A stretch of 64,000 bases of DNA from Bacteroides bouchesdurhonensis (GCF_900155865.1 NZ_LT707006.1:1631685-1695684); one strand, 5' to 3'. Positions 9,556-18,602 are shown, numbered from the stretch's first letter. Numbers and translations are program-made. Notes: generated from the sequence alone by a model not told the origin.

Positions 9556-9774
9556 ATGGATAAAAATGAAATTGGACTGAATGCAGGTAAGGTTTGGCAG
9601 TTGTTAAGTAATAATGAAAAATGGAGCTATGGCGTTCTGAAAAGAATGTCTGGGCTAAAAGATAAGGAATTAGGTGCTGCTTTAGGCTGGTTGTCTAGAG
9701 AAGATAAAATAGAGTTTGACCAATGTGATGATGAACTATATGTATATCTCTGCGTGAATATTTATATAGGATAG
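9556..9774 (+). CDS. Small winged-helix protein (DUF2582-like)
   Basis: 72 aa cytoplasmic protein. The pattern AGKVWQLLSNNEKWSYGVLKRMSGLKDKELGAALGWLSREDKIEFD is typical of the short winged helix-turn-helix proteins annotated as DUF2582 in Bacteroidetes, with the GWLsREdKI wing well conserved. It stands alone on the + strand between two minus-strand genes. DNA binding is assumed from the fold. The target is unknown. Confidence 0.75.
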   Translation: MDKNEIGLNAGKVWQLLSNNEKWSYGVLKRMSGLKDKELGAALGWLSREDKIEFDQCDDELYVYLCVNIYIG

Positions 9775-9876
9775 TTTTTTATTTGGTGATAAATAGATGG
9801 TGTAACTTTAGCAAATCAATGATCAGGCAAATAAATTCCTGAAGGTTATTTGAGAAAGTAAAATAGATATAAAATT

Positions 9877-9910
9877 AAAGCCAACTGATATAATTTATCA
9901 TGTTAGCTTT
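9877..9910. terminator. Weak hairpin between convergent genes
   Basis: AAAGCCAAC (9877-9885) can pair with GTTAGCTTT (9902-9910) with one mismatch. It lies between the ends of the winged-helix gene (+) and the small membrane protein gene (-). A short stem, so only tentative. Confidence 0.35.
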
Positions 9911-9959
9911 AATATGGTTTTTTGTGTCCTTTAGTTATATTATAAAAAGGTTGCTAAGA

Positions 9960-10370
9960 TTATTCTTTCTGACGTTTATTCATTTTTGTTTCGATTAGAA
10001 AAGCGATCAAAAGTCCGAGACCTCCAAAGGCGAGGACACATGCACCGTAAATGATGCTAACTGCTTGATAATTATTTTCTTTATAAGTATATCCAGGAAA
10101 AGAAAATAGACAAATGAAAAATCCTAATAATAAACCTAGACCGATTCCTAACATCAGAAAACCTCCTTTTAATGGACCGAAGGAGAATTGAGAACGGGAA
10201 TAATTGAGATTTAGAGAAAGATTACTAATAATATCTCCATTATTCAATTTGTCTCCGAGTTTTTCAATCATTGATAAACGTTCTTTTTTGCACACGAAGA
10301 GTTCGAACAATTTATAAATTCCTAGCGTAATAATTCCCACAATTAATGGGGCAATGATAAAATCCATCAT
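9960..10370 (-). CDS. Small two-helix membrane protein (DUF6249-like), divergent from ECF sigma gene
   Basis: 136 aa. An N-terminal hydrophobic helix (IIAPLIVGIITLGIYKLFELFV), a charged linker (KKERLSMIEKLGDKL), then two hydrophobic helices (LMLGIGLGLLLGFFICLF and YGACVLAFGGLGLLIAFLI) and a basic tail. The layout matches small Bacteroidetes proteins annotated as DUF6249; that number is from memory. It is transcribed away from an ECF sigma operon. Its upstream region carries the mirror image of the element found before the sigma gene (GTAACC-N15-CGTC), so it is probably a member of that sigma factor's regulon. Confidence 0.65.
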   Translation of the reverse strand: MMDFIIAPLIVGIITLGIYKLFELFVCKKERLSMIEKLGDKLNNGDIISNLSLNLNYSRSQFSFGPLKGGFLMLGIGLGLLLGFFICLFSFPGYTYKENNYQAVSIIYGACVLAFGGLGLLIAFLIETKMNKRQKE

Positions 10371-10415
10371 AATCGTATTGTTTTTTAATGAGTAATTTCG
10401 TTCTTTGCATTATTT

Positions 10416-10512
10416 GACGCAAAGAATTCTGAAAGGTTACATCAATTTTCGATTAATTTTATATTTGATTTTTTCTAGTAAAACGATGTAACCTTTTGGA
10501 GAGAGATACGTC
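10416..10512. promoter_or_regulatory. Mirror-image ECF-type promoter pair
   Basis: On the + strand GTAACC (10488-10493), 15 bp, then CGTC (10509-10512). On the minus strand the same GTAACC (10435-10440), 15 bp, then CGTC (10416-10419). The GTAACC boxes sit in a perfect 12-bp inverted repeat (10432-10443 and 10485-10496). A -35 AAC motif and a -10 CGTC motif about 16 bp apart is the classical ECF sigma promoter plan, so I read this as divergent autoregulated promoters. A possible housekeeping -7 box TATATTTG lies between them at 10460-10467. The + start codon is only 13 bases after CGTC, which would give a very short leader. Confidence 0.6.
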
Positions 10513-10524
10513 TAAAAGGACAAG

Positions 10525-11088
10525 ATGGAACAGAAAGACGAAATAAGCTATGTGAAACGAATCTTGGATGGAGAAACAGAATTGTTTTCTGTATTTCTTG
10601 ATAGCTATAGTCATTCTCTTTATTCGTTGATAGTACAGATCGTCAGATGTCCGGAAGATGCAGAAGAGTTGGTGCAGGATGTTTTTTTAAAGGCTTTTCG
10701 TCATTTGCAACGTTATAAAGGAGAGTGCCGTTTTTCTACTTGGCTTTATCGTATTGCCTATAACGAAGCGATATCCGCTACCCGAAAAAAGAAACAAGAA
10801 TATTTCTGTATTGAAGAAAGTATTATAAATAATTTGCCTGATGAAAAGATAGAGAACCTAATGGATCCTACAGAAGATGAGGAGAAAATAATATGTTTGG
10901 GGCAGGCAATAGATGACTTGAATACAGAAGAAAGATTTTTGATAACCCTCTTCTATTATGAGGATAAATCTTTGGAGGAGATCAGTCAGATTATGAGTGT
11001 AGCGGTTGGCAATGTGAAAGTGAAATTACATCGTACGAGGAAAAAATTGTATGTTCTAATGAGTGAAAGATATGGAAATAAAGAATAA
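10525..11088 (+). CDS. ECF-type RNA polymerase sigma factor
   Basis: 187 aa sigma-70 family regulator. Region 2 is evident (VQDVFLKAFRHLQRYKGECRFSTWLYRIAYNEAISATRKKK) and region 4 ends with the helix-turn-helix SLEEISQIMSVAVGNVKVKLHRTRKKL. No region 1 or 3, as usual in ECF factors. The next gene overlaps by 17 bases and encodes a single-pass or two-pass membrane protein that probably serves as its anti-sigma partner. The promoter carries a putative self-recognised element shared with the divergent gene. The signal sensed is unknown. Confidence 0.92.
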   Translation: MEQKDEISYVKRILDGETELFSVFLDSYSHSLYSLIVQIVRCPEDAEELVQDVFLKAFRHLQRYKGECRFSTWLYRIAYNEAISATRKKKQEYFCIEESIINNLPDEKIENLMDPTEDEEKIICLGQAIDDLNTEERFLITLFYYEDKSLEEISQIMSVAVGNVKVKLHRTRKKLYVLMSERYGNKE

Positions 11089-11419
11089 TCCAACAAATGC
11101 TTTGAAACAGGCATTGGAGCGGAAGCAAACAGGAAAACTTTCTTCTAATTTCTCATTTCGGATGATGGAACACATTTATCGGGAAGCGGAGAAACAAAGG
11201 AAGAGAAGGGAAAGATTGGGTATTATAGCTCTTGGCACAGCTGTGCTGGCATTGATCGGACTGGGGATATACTATATTGTTTATTGCCTGAAACTGACAG
11301 ATATAATGTGGGGAGTTTTTTCACGAGATTCTTCTTCATTCTCTTTTTATTTTTATATCAGTTTTATTGTATTGGTGCTTCTTGGATTAGATTATTGGTT
11401 GCGTAAGAAGCATATCTGA
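11072..11419 (+). CDS. Membrane protein, probable anti-sigma partner
   Basis: 115 aa from the ATG at 11072; an alternative ATG at 11063 adds three residues. The cytoplasmic N-terminal half (ALERKQTGKLSSNFSFRMMEHIYREAEKQRKRRERL) is charged and helical. Two membrane helices follow (IIALGTAVLALIGLGIYYIVY and FYFYISFIVLVLLGLDYWL). It overlaps the sigma factor gene, the usual arrangement for sigma/anti-sigma pairs, and the SSNFSFRMME segment is common in such Bacteroides proteins. No zinc-binding HxxxCxxC motif is present, so the anti-sigma role is inferred from context. Confidence 0.65.
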   Translation: MEIKNNPTNALKQALERKQTGKLSSNFSFRMMEHIYREAEKQRKRRERLGIIALGTAVLALIGLGIYYIVYCLKLTDIMWGVFSRDSSSFSFYFYISFIVLVLLGLDYWLRKKHI

Positions 11420-11464
11420 AAATAATTCTGTTACTTTGTATTCCGATTAAAAAGCGAAGTAACA

Positions 11465-12478
11465 ATGAGAAGTTTTGCCTCTGATAATAATTCCGGAGTA
11501 CATCCAATGGTAATGGATGTACTGAACCGGGCGAATGTAGACCATTCATTGGGTTATGGTGATGACAAATGGACAGAAGAAGCTGTCCGCAAGATAAAGG
11601 AAGCTTTCACTTCCGATTGTGAACCGTTGTTTGTATTTAATGGGACAGGTAGTAATGTGGTTGCATTACAGTTAATGACTCGTCCGTATCATTCTATTTT
11701 CTGTGCTGAAACTGCCCATATTTATGTAGACGAATGTGGTTCTCCGGTAAAGATGACAGGTTGTCAGATTCGTCCTATCATAACAGTTGATGGAAAATTG
11801 ACTCCTGAACTCATGCAACCTTATCTTCATGGTTTCGGTGATCAACATCATTCACAACCCAAAGCTCTTTATATATCTCAATGTACTGAACTCGGAACAA
11901 TTTATACTCCTGAAGAATTAAAACGATTGACGGACTTTGCCCATCTGAATGGTATGTATGTCCATATGGATGGAGCAAGAATAGCGAATGCCTGTGCTGC
12001 TCTGAATCTTTCTCTTCGGGAATTGACCGTAGATTGTGGAGTGGATGTTCTTAGTTTTGGTGGCACAAAGAATGGTTTGATGATGGGTGAGTGCGTTATT
12101 GTGTTTAATAAGGATTTGCAACGGGAGGCTCGTTTTATTCGGAAACAGTCTGCACAATTGGCCTCAAAGATGCGTTATCTTTCTTGCCAGTTTACTGCAT
12201 ATCTGACTGATGACCTTTGGTTAAAAAATGCAACTCATGCTAATGTTATGGCGGCAAAACTTTATCAGGAATTGAAGAAGTGCCCGGATGTTGTTTTTAC
12301 GCAAAAAGCTGAAAGTAATCAGTTGTTCCTGACAATGCCCCGCCCTCTTATTGATCGAATGTTGCAATCTTACTTCTTTTACTTCTGGAATGAGGAAAAG
12401 AATGAAATCCGTCTGGTGACATCTTTTGATACAACGGATGAAGATGTGGCTGAATTTATACGACTTTTCAATCGTTAA
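11465..12478 (+). CDS. ltaE: Low-specificity L-threonine aldolase
   Basis: 337 aa PLP-dependent fold-type I enzyme that cleaves L-threonine or allo-threonine to glycine and acetaldehyde. It starts MRSFASDNNSGVHPMVMDVL, the normal N-terminus of the family. HMDGARIANA supplies the Asp that contacts PLP, and the Schiff-base Lys is Lys202 in SFGGTKNG. Length is typical. It follows the sigma operon by 45 bases, possibly by read-through, but has no obvious functional link to it. Cytoplasmic. Confidence 0.9.
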   Translation: MRSFASDNNSGVHPMVMDVLNRANVDHSLGYGDDKWTEEAVRKIKEAFTSDCEPLFVFNGTGSNVVALQLMTRPYHSIFCAETAHIYVDECGSPVKMTGCQIRPIITVDGKLTPELMQPYLHGFGDQHHSQPKALYISQCTELGTIYTPEELKRLTDFAHLNGMYVHMDGARIANACAALNLSLRELTVDCGVDVLSFGGTKNGLMMGECVIVFNKDLQREARFIRKQSAQLASKMRYLSCQFTAYLTDDLWLKNATHANVMAAKLYQELKKCPDVVFTQKAESNQLFLTMPRPLIDRMLQSYFFYFWNEEKNEIRLVTSFDTTDEDVAEFIRLFNR

Positions 12479-12515
12479 AAGAGAAAAATAGAACAACAAA
12501 AGCCTTTGTAATCGT

Positions 12516-12545
12516 GTTGTAATAAGAAGTTTGGAATTAACTTTG
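12516..12545 (+). promoter_or_regulatory. Bacteroides-type promoter before the barrel gene
   Basis: A -33-like GTTG (12516-12519) and a -7 box TAACTTTG (12538-12545, matching TAnnTTTG) separated by 18 bp. The start codon of the outer-membrane protein gene is 28 bases downstream. Confidence 0.5.
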
Positions 12546-12573
12546 TCCCAGACTTCTATTCTTCTTATTATAT

Positions 12574-13764
12574 ATGAACACTAGGCTAAACAGATATATA
12601 TTTTTAGTGCTGCTATTATTCATACAAACGACTTTAAGCGCACAAACAAATTCTACTTCATTAGAACAACCGGTAGACTCAGTTGTATCTGTTGCCGATT
12701 CTATTCCGGTTAGTCGGAGCTTTTTCAAAAAATTTCTTGATTACTTCAATGATGCCAATAAAGAAAAGAAAAATAAGAAGTTTGACTTTAGTGTGATAGG
12801 TGGTCCCCATTATTCCAGTGACACTAAGTTTGGTTTGGGACTGGTAGCCGCAGGTTTGTACCGTACCGACCGGAATGATACAATCTTACCTCCTTCCAAT
12901 GTTTCTCTTTACGGAGATGTTTCTACAGTTGGGTTTTATCTGTTGGGGATACGGGGGAATCATTTGTTTCCTCAAGAGAAATATCGCTTGAATTATAATC
13001 TTTATTTTTATTCTTTTCCCAGTTTTTATTGGGGACAAGGATATGATAATGGAGCAAATTCGGACAACAAGAGTGATTATAAACGATTTCAGGCTCAGGT
13101 GAAAGCAGACTTTATGTTCCGTATTGCCAAGAATCTATATATAGGGCCAATGGCAGTGTTTGATTATATTGACGGGCGTGACTTTGAAAAACCGGAACTC
13201 TGGGAAGGAATGGCAGCGCGGACGACTAATGTAAGTCTGGGTCTTTCTTTACTTTATGATTCACGTGATTTTCTGACTAATGCTTATCGAGGATATTATT
13301 TAAGAATTGACCAACGGTTTAGTCCGTCATTTTTGGGTAATAAATATGCTTTTAGCAGTACCGAATTGACTACCAGTTATTACCATACGATATGGAAAGG
13401 AGGAGTATTAGCTGGACAGTTCCACACTTTATTGAATTATGGTAATCCTCCTTGGGGACTAATGGCAACTTTGGGAAGTTCTTATTCAATGCGTGGCTAT
13501 TATGAAGGACGTTATCGTGATAAGTGTGCGATGGATGCTCAAATAGAACTCCGGCAGCACGTGTGGAAAAGGAATGGAGTGGCTGTATGGGCAGGAGTGG
13601 GAACGATATTTCCTAAATTTTCCGGCTTCACTTCAAAGCATATTCTTCCTAATTACGGCTTTGGTTATCGTTGGGAGTTTAAGAAAAGAGTAAATGTACG
13701 TTTGGATTTAGGTTTTGGTAAACACCAGACCGGATTTATTTTTAATATAAATGAAGCTTTTTAA
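12574..13764 (+). CDS. BamA/TamA-family outer-membrane beta-barrel protein
   Basis: 396 aa with a signal peptide (YIFLVLLLFIQTTLSAQ). The mature part lacks POTRA domains and corresponds to the 16-stranded D15/surface-antigen barrel: repeated alternating strands, SLYGDVSTVGFYLLGIRGNH, and the C-terminal RLDLGFGKHQTGFIFNINEAF. Short POTRA-less members of this family are common in Bacteroides and their cargo is unknown. It overlaps the downstream phosphoethanolamine transferase gene by 14 bases, so the two are co-translated. A link to envelope or LPS modification is inferred from that pairing. Confidence 0.8.
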   Translation: MNTRLNRYIFLVLLLFIQTTLSAQTNSTSLEQPVDSVVSVADSIPVSRSFFKKFLDYFNDANKEKKNKKFDFSVIGGPHYSSDTKFGLGLVAAGLYRTDRNDTILPPSNVSLYGDVSTVGFYLLGIRGNHLFPQEKYRLNYNLYFYSFPSFYWGQGYDNGANSDNKSDYKRFQAQVKADFMFRIAKNLYIGPMAVFDYIDGRDFEKPELWEGMAARTTNVSLGLSLLYDSRDFLTNAYRGYYLRIDQRFSPSFLGNKYAFSSTELTTSYYHTIWKGGVLAGQFHTLLNYGNPPWGLMATLGSSYSMRGYYEGRYRDKCAMDAQIELRQHVWKRNGVAVWAGVGTIFPKFSGFTSKHILPNYGFGYRWEFKKRVNVRLDLGFGKHQTGFIFNINEAF

Positions 13765-15454
13765 GAATATAAAGAAATGGTTAGAAAACCAGGAACACCT
13801 ATTTTATATGTTCCTGTTTATATTGATAGTGCCTAACATTGTTCTCTGTTTTACAGAGCCGTTACCATTGATGGCAAAAGTATGCAATGTGTTATTGCCT
13901 TTTGCTTGTTATTATGTGTTGATGACTTTATCCCGGAATTGTGGGAAAATGTTGTGGATTTTGTTCTTATTTGTTTTTTTCGGAGCTTTTCAGATCGTAT
14001 TGCTTTACTTATTTGGACAGTCGATTATCGCTGTCGATATGTTTCTGAATTTGGCAACAACCAATTCTAGTGAAGCACTGGAATTACTTGATAATCTGAT
14101 TCCTGCTGTTATTATAGTGATTGTCCTTTATGTTCCGGCGTTGGTATTGGGTATGATTTCAATCGTTAAGAAGCGAAGACTTTCTATCGAATTTATACAT
14201 AGGGAACGGAAAAGGGCTTTTATAGTTTTGGGTATTTCACTTATTAGTCTTGTGGGAGCTTATATACAAGATTCCCGTTATGAACTGAAATCGGATTTAT
14301 ATCCGGTGAATGTATGCTATAACGTAGCATTGGCTATTCAACGGAATGCATTGACTCAAAATTATCATGAGACATCAAAAGATTTCTCATTTCACGCTCG
14401 GACTACCCATCCCGAGAATGAACGCGAAGTGTATGTTATGGTAGTAGGTGAAACTTCCCGTACCTTGAATTGGCAATTATACGGATATGGAAGGGAGACG
14501 AATCCGAATCTGTCTAAGCAGTCGGGGCTAATCGCTTTTCCCAAAGTGCTGACGGAATCGAATACTACCCACAAAAGTGTACCAATGCTGTTATCCAATA
14601 TAACAGCCTGTAACTATGATTCCATTTATCATCAGAAAGGAATCATAACCACTTTTAAAGAGGCAGGTTTTCAAACTGCTTTTTTCTCTAATCAACGTTA
14701 TAACCGTTCTTTTATTGATTTCTTCGGAATGGAAGCTGACACTTCTGATTTTATTAAAGAGGATTCCGTTAGCTTAACGTATAATCCTTCTGATGATGAA
14801 TTGTTGAAGTTGGTAGAGCAGGAATTAGCCAAAGGGGCGAATAAACAGTTTATTGTACTCCATACGTATGGCTCACATTTCAATTATCGCGAACGCTATC
14901 CATCAGAAAGTGCCTTTTTTACTCCGGATTATCCTGCTGATGCAGAGCCAAAGTATAGGGATAATTTGATAAATGCATACGATAATTCGATTCGTTATAC
15001 GGATGGCTTTCTGGCACGACTGATTGGTCTGTTAGAAAAACAGCAAGTGAATGCGGCAATGATCTATACCTCTGATCATGGGGAGGATATTTTTGATGAT
15101 TCCCGCCATTTGTTTTTGCACGCTTCACCTGTTCCTTCTTATTATCAACTTCATGTACCTTTTCTAGTCTGGATGTCCGAAAGTTATCGGACAACATATC
15201 CGGAACATTGGGAAGGGCTTACAAAGAATCAGAATAAAAACGTTTCTTCCAGTGGTTCTTTCTTTCCTACAATGTTGTATTTAGGAGGAGTGGAGACTGC
15301 TTATCGGGATGATTCGCAATCAGTGGCAAGTCCACTTTATACGATGAAACCTAGGGTGTATCTGAACGACCATAATGAACCCCGTCCCTTGGATGATTTG
15401 GGTATGAAAAAGCAGGACTTCCAGATGTTGAAACAGAAGGATATTAACTACTGA
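13751..15454 (+). CDS. Phosphoethanolamine transferase (EptA-like)
   Basis: 567 aa inner-membrane enzyme. The N-terminal ~160 residues hold about five membrane helices. The sulfatase-like periplasmic domain follows: VVGETSRTLNWQLYGYGRETNPNL contains the phosphoenzyme nucleophile Thr235, YTSDHGED provides metal ligands, and HKSVPML is conserved. Members transfer phosphoethanolamine from phosphatidylethanolamine to lipid A or other glycolipids, which alters resistance to cationic peptides. Length and order match the family. The acceptor in this organism is not deducible. Coupled to the preceding outer-membrane barrel gene. Confidence 0.88.
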   Translation: MKLFKNIKKWLENQEHLFYMFLFILIVPNIVLCFTEPLPLMAKVCNVLLPFACYYVLMTLSRNCGKMLWILFLFVFFGAFQIVLLYLFGQSIIAVDMFLNLATTNSSEALELLDNLIPAVIIVIVLYVPALVLGMISIVKKRRLSIEFIHRERKRAFIVLGISLISLVGAYIQDSRYELKSDLYPVNVCYNVALAIQRNALTQNYHETSKDFSFHARTTHPENEREVYVMVVGETSRTLNWQLYGYGRETNPNLSKQSGLIAFPKVLTESNTTHKSVPMLLSNITACNYDSIYHQKGIITTFKEAGFQTAFFSNQRYNRSFIDFFGMEADTSDFIKEDSVSLTYNPSDDELLKLVEQELAKGANKQFIVLHTYGSHFNYRERYPSESAFFTPDYPADAEPKYRDNLINAYDNSIRYTDGFLARLIGLLEKQQVNAAMIYTSDHGEDIFDDSRHLFLHASPVPSYYQLHVPFLVWMSESYRTTYPEHWEGLTKNQNKNVSSSGSFFPTMLYLGGVETAYRDDSQSVASPLYTMKPRVYLNDHNEPRPLDDLGMKKQDFQMLKQKDINY

Positions 15455-15537
15455 TAAATTGTGCTAAAATAGACATCAAAAAGACCTGTTGGTGTGTTAT
15501 TTGCGGTATGAATAATAAACGATTAAATTCATAAAAC

Positions 15538-16506
15538 ATGGCTTATATAGATTATTATCAGATTCTTGGGGTGGATAAGAGTGCTTCTCAGGATGATATT
15601 AAGAAGGCCTACCGCAAGTTAGCCAGGAAGTATCACCCTGACCTGAATCCTAATGACCCAAGTGCAAAGGATAAGTTTCAGCAAATCAATGAAGCCAATG
15701 AAGTACTAAGTGATCCGGAAAAACGTAAGAAATACGATGAGTATGGCGAACATTGGAAACATGCTGATGAGTTTGAAGCACAGAAGAAAGCACGGCAACA
15801 AGCGGGAGGCTTTGGTGGCGGTGGACATGGCTTTGGCGGATTCGGTGGTGCCGGACAAGGTTTCACTGATGGTGATGGAAGCTATTGGTATTCTTCTGAT
15901 GGTGATGGCTTTTCTGGTGGTAATGCCAGTGGTTTCTCCGACTTCTTTGAATCGATGTTTGGGCAACGGGGCAGGGGGCAAGGTAGTAATGCCGGATTCC
16001 GCGGACAGGACTTCAATGCTGAACTTCATTTATCGCTTCGTGATGCGGCTCAAACTCATAAACAGATTTTGACCGTTAATGGAAAACAAGTGCGTATTAC
16101 TATTCCTGCCGGTGTAGCCGATGGACAAGTCATTAAATTGAAAGGTTACGGTGGTGAAGGTGTCAATGGCGGACCTGCGGGAGATCTGTACATCACATTT
16201 GTGATTGCCGAAGATCCTGTATTCAAACGGTTGGGAGATGACTTGTATGTCGATGTGGAGGTAGACCTTTACACTGCTGTATTGGGTGGTGAAAAACTGA
16301 TTGATACATTGGATGGAAAGGTGAAACTGAAGATTAAACCGGAAACTCAGAATGGAACGAAAGTTCGTTTGAAAGGTAAAGGATTCCCGGTCTATAAGAA
16401 AGAAGGACAGTTTGGTGACTTGATTGTGACCTATTCTGTCAAGATTCCTACGAACTTGACAGATAAACAGAAAGAATTGTTCCGTCAATTACAGAGTATG
16501 AACTAA
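15538..16506 (+). CDS. cbpA: DnaJ-like co-chaperone CbpA
   Basis: 322 aa. An N-terminal J domain (residues 4-69) has the HPD motif in [11 protein letters not shown] that stimulates DnaK. A Gly/Phe-rich linker (about 85-145) and two C-terminal substrate-binding beta domains follow ([21 protein letters not shown] and [26 protein letters not shown]). The zinc-finger region of true DnaJ is absent, so it is CbpA-type. The next gene, five bases downstream, encodes its modulator CbpM, which confirms the assignment. Confidence 0.93.
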   Translation: MAYIDYYQILGVDKSASQDDIKKAYRKLARKYHPDLNPNDPSAKDKFQQINEANEVLSDPEKRKKYDEYGEHWKHADEFEAQKKARQQAGGFGGGGHGFGGFGGAGQGFTDGDGSYWYSSDGDGFSGGNASGFSDFFESMFGQRGRGQGSNAGFRGQDFNAELHLSLRDAAQTHKQILTVNGKQVRITIPAGVADGQVIKLKGYGGEGVNGGPAGDLYITFVIAEDPVFKRLGDDLYVDVEVDLYTAVLGGEKLIDTLDGKVKLKIKPETQNGTKVRLKGKGFPVYKKEGQFGDLIVTYSVKIPTNLTDKQKELFRQLQSMN

Positions 16507-16511
16507 AATGA

Positions 16512-16835
16512 ATGAGCACTATGCAGACCGAATTAATTATTGTCAGTGAATACTGTCACAAATGTCATATTGAGCCTTCATTTATAGATTTGTTGGAAGA
16601 AGGTGGTTTGATTGAAGTACGTGCCGAAGGTGGCGAGCATTATCTGCTCGTGTCACAACTTCCTGAGGTGGAGCGTTATAGTCGGATGTATTATGACTTA
16701 TCCATTAATATGGAAGGTATCGACGCTATTCATCATTTGCTGGAAAGAATGGAAGATATGAGACGTGAACTAGATTCACTTCATAAACAACTTTTGCTGT
16801 ATCGAGGACATGAAATCGAAGATATAGATTGGTGA
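16512..16835 (+). CDS. cbpM: Chaperone modulator CbpM
   Basis: 107 aa MerR-like small protein expected to bind the J domain of CbpA and inhibit it. It has the CbpM pattern: an N-terminal helix-turn-helix-like segment (VSEYCHKCHIEPSFIDLLEEGGLIEV), then LPEVERYSRMYYDLSINMEGIDAIHHLLERMEDMRREL, a coiled-coil helix. Five bases separate it from cbpA. An alternative start three codons later is possible. It is followed by terminator hairpins and an IS insertion. Confidence 0.87.
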   Translation: MSTMQTELIIVSEYCHKCHIEPSFIDLLEEGGLIEVRAEGGEHYLLVSQLPEVERYSRMYYDLSINMEGIDAIHHLLERMEDMRRELDSLHKQLLLYRGHEIEDIDW

Positions 16836-16843
16836 TAAAATGA

Positions 16844-16870
16844 AGCCTCTGTTTGATAGAAACGGAGGCT
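16844..16870 (+). terminator. Hairpin downstream of cbpM
   Basis: AGCCTCTGTTT (16844-16854) pairs with AAACGGAGGCT (16860-16870), one G-U wobble, 5-base loop. Before the IS insertion this hairpin stood only about 20 bp from a second hairpin with the same arm sequence now at 18603-18641. Confidence 0.65.
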
Positions 16871-16903
16871 CTATTTAGGGATATTCGTAAAATAATAAAA
16901 TTT

Positions 16904-16936
16904 AAGGCAACTAATTCATTGCGAGTTAGTTGCCTT
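16904..16936. terminator. Terminator-like hairpin inside the IS left end
   Basis: AAGGCAACTAA (16904-16914) pairs perfectly with TTAGTTGCCTT (16926-16936), followed by a T-run. It lies between the IS end and the transposase start and would stop read-through from cbpM into the transposase gene. Confidence 0.65.
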
Positions 16937-17009
16937 TTTTGTATCTTTAAGCATTCCCCCCAAAAAACGGTTTGACGGCCAAAACGGGGGTAATCTAAAC
17001 TAAAAAGAC

Positions 17010-18368
17010 ATGGTAAAGATACAAAAAATATCCGAAATCGAACCTTGTTTAGGTTTTACCGAGTTCGATATGCTAAAAAAATATCGTCAAAGTTTTGCAA
17101 CGAGCGAATTAGGTCGCCTCCATGCTCTGTTTCCTTTCTCGGAACTGGCCCGGCAAATGCATTTGAAGTCCTCTGCTTTGGGTCGTAAAAGTTATTTTTC
17201 TCCCGAAGGTAAAATAGCCTTGATGGTCCTGAAGTCCTATACCAACTTTTCCGATGCACAACTGATTGAGCATTTAAACGGTAATATTCATTACCAGTTA
17301 TTTTGTGGTGTTCAGATTGATCCTCTTCATCCACTGACCAATCCTAAAATCGTCAGTGCGATTCGTCAGGAAGTAGCGGACCGCCTTGATATTGAGTCCC
17401 TCCAGCTTATTCTGGCTGAGCATTGGAAACCTTATCTTGAGAACCTTCATGTCTGTATGACCGATGCCACCTGTTATGAAAGTCATTTGCGCTTTCCTAC
17501 TGATGTCAAACTCTTATGGGAAGGTATTGTATGGCTTCATCGCCATCTGTGCAAACATTGCCGTACATTGCACATACAACGTCCCCGTAACAAGTATCTT
17601 GATGTAAGCCGTGCCTACCTTGCTTACAGTAAACTGCGTAAACGCAGGAAATCACAGACCCGTATGATTAAACGCAGGCTACTTCAGTTATTGGAAAAGC
17701 TACTGGACCAGCTGGAGCAGCTTCATTCATCCTACAGGCACAGGCTTACACTATCCTCTGATTACCAAAGGCGTTTCTCGGTCATACAGACGGTCCTTGA
17801 GCAAGGGAAGAATTTATTTGCAGGCAAAAAAGTGTCCAACCGTATCGTGAGTATCGACCGGCATTACCTTCGCCCCATTATCAGAGGCAAGGAAACCAAA
17901 TCCGTTGAGTTCGGAGCCAAGGTCAACAATATACAGATAGATGGAATCTCCTTCATAGAACATATCTCCTTTAAGGCTTTTAACGAAGGAGTACGTTTGA
18001 AAGACTGTATTCATTTGCAACAACAACTGACCAAGGTCAGGGTTAAGGCGCTTGCAGCGGATTCAATCTATGCTAATAATGCCAACCGGAAATTTTGTAC
18101 TAAATATCATATAAGTACTTCCTTTAAGCGTAAGGGAAGAGCTGCCAAAGATGAGCCACTTCGGAAAATCTTACGGTCGGAACTCAGCCGTGAAAGGGCT
18201 ACCCGCCTGGAAGGAAGTTTTGGAACGCAGAAACAACATTACTCACTGGCCAGAATAAAAGCCAGAAACAGGAAAACGGAAATACTTTGGATTTTCTTTG
18301 GAATACATACGGCCAATGCGGTATCTATGATAGAAAAGGTCGAAAAGAAAAAAAGAACGGCTGCATAA
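17010..18368 (+). CDS. DDE transposase of the IS1182-like element
   Basis: 452 aa, apparently full length. An N-terminal DUF772-like DNA-binding region (LFPFSELARQMH, YFSPEGKIALMVLKSYTNFSDAQLIEHLNGNIHYQLFCG) precedes an RNase-H-like catalytic core. First Asp152 is in MTDATCYES, the second Asp in LAADSIYANN and the Glu in RLEGSFGTQKQHYSL. A basic insertion (RKRRKSQTRMIKRRLLQLLEKLLDQLEQ) separates the first two. The C-terminal FFGIHTANAVSMIEK is the usual family tail. It is the only large gene inside the element. Confidence 0.88.
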   Translation: MVKIQKISEIEPCLGFTEFDMLKKYRQSFATSELGRLHALFPFSELARQMHLKSSALGRKSYFSPEGKIALMVLKSYTNFSDAQLIEHLNGNIHYQLFCGVQIDPLHPLTNPKIVSAIRQEVADRLDIESLQLILAEHWKPYLENLHVCMTDATCYESHLRFPTDVKLLWEGIVWLHRHLCKHCRTLHIQRPRNKYLDVSRAYLAYSKLRKRRKSQTRMIKRRLLQLLEKLLDQLEQLHSSYRHRLTLSSDYQRRFSVIQTVLEQGKNLFAGKKVSNRIVSIDRHYLRPIIRGKETKSVEFGAKVNNIQIDGISFIEHISFKAFNEGVRLKDCIHLQQQLTKVRVKALAADSIYANNANRKFCTKYHISTSFKRKGRAAKDEPLRKILRSELSRERATRLEGSFGTQKQHYSLARIKARNRKTEILWIFFGIHTANAVSMIEKVEKKKRTAA

Positions 18369-18515
18369 TCAGACTAAAAGAAGAAGAAGAAAAGAGGAGA
18401 GGTTTTTAACTTCCCCTAAAAAGACATATACATAATGTACCGTTGGGAAGAAAGAATAAGAATATGTAAATAATATTCTATTAAAAAGATACAAGACTTG
18501 AGACTTTACACAAAA

Positions 18516-18561
18516 AAATTAAGAGAAAAGCTCACGTAAAGTAAAACTGTTCTCTTAATTT
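18516..18561. terminator. Hairpin near the IS right end
   Basis: AAATTAAGAGAA (18516-18527) pairs with TTCTCTTAATTT (18550-18561). It sits between the transposase stop and the right terminal repeat and may terminate the transposase transcript or insulate the end. Confidence 0.5.
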
Positions 18562-18602
18562 ATAAGAAAGAGGGACATTTACTGAATATCCCTATTTATA
18601 GT

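Larger units (their letters stand above)
16872..18598 (+). mobile_element. Complete insertion sequence (IS1182-like), with 6-bp target duplication
   Basis: The element spans about 16878-18592 (1,715 bp). Its ends are inverted copies: GGGATATTCGTAAA at the left and, read on the opposite strand from the right, GGGATATTCAGTAAA, differing by a one-base insertion. TATTTA occurs immediately outside both ends (16872-16877 and 18593-18598), consistent with a target duplication. A hairpin at 16904-16936 just inside the left end and another at 18516-18561 near the right end could block transcription entering from outside. The transposase gene is intact, so the insertion may be recent. Family naming is from the transposase and moderately certain. 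Confidence 0.75.
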
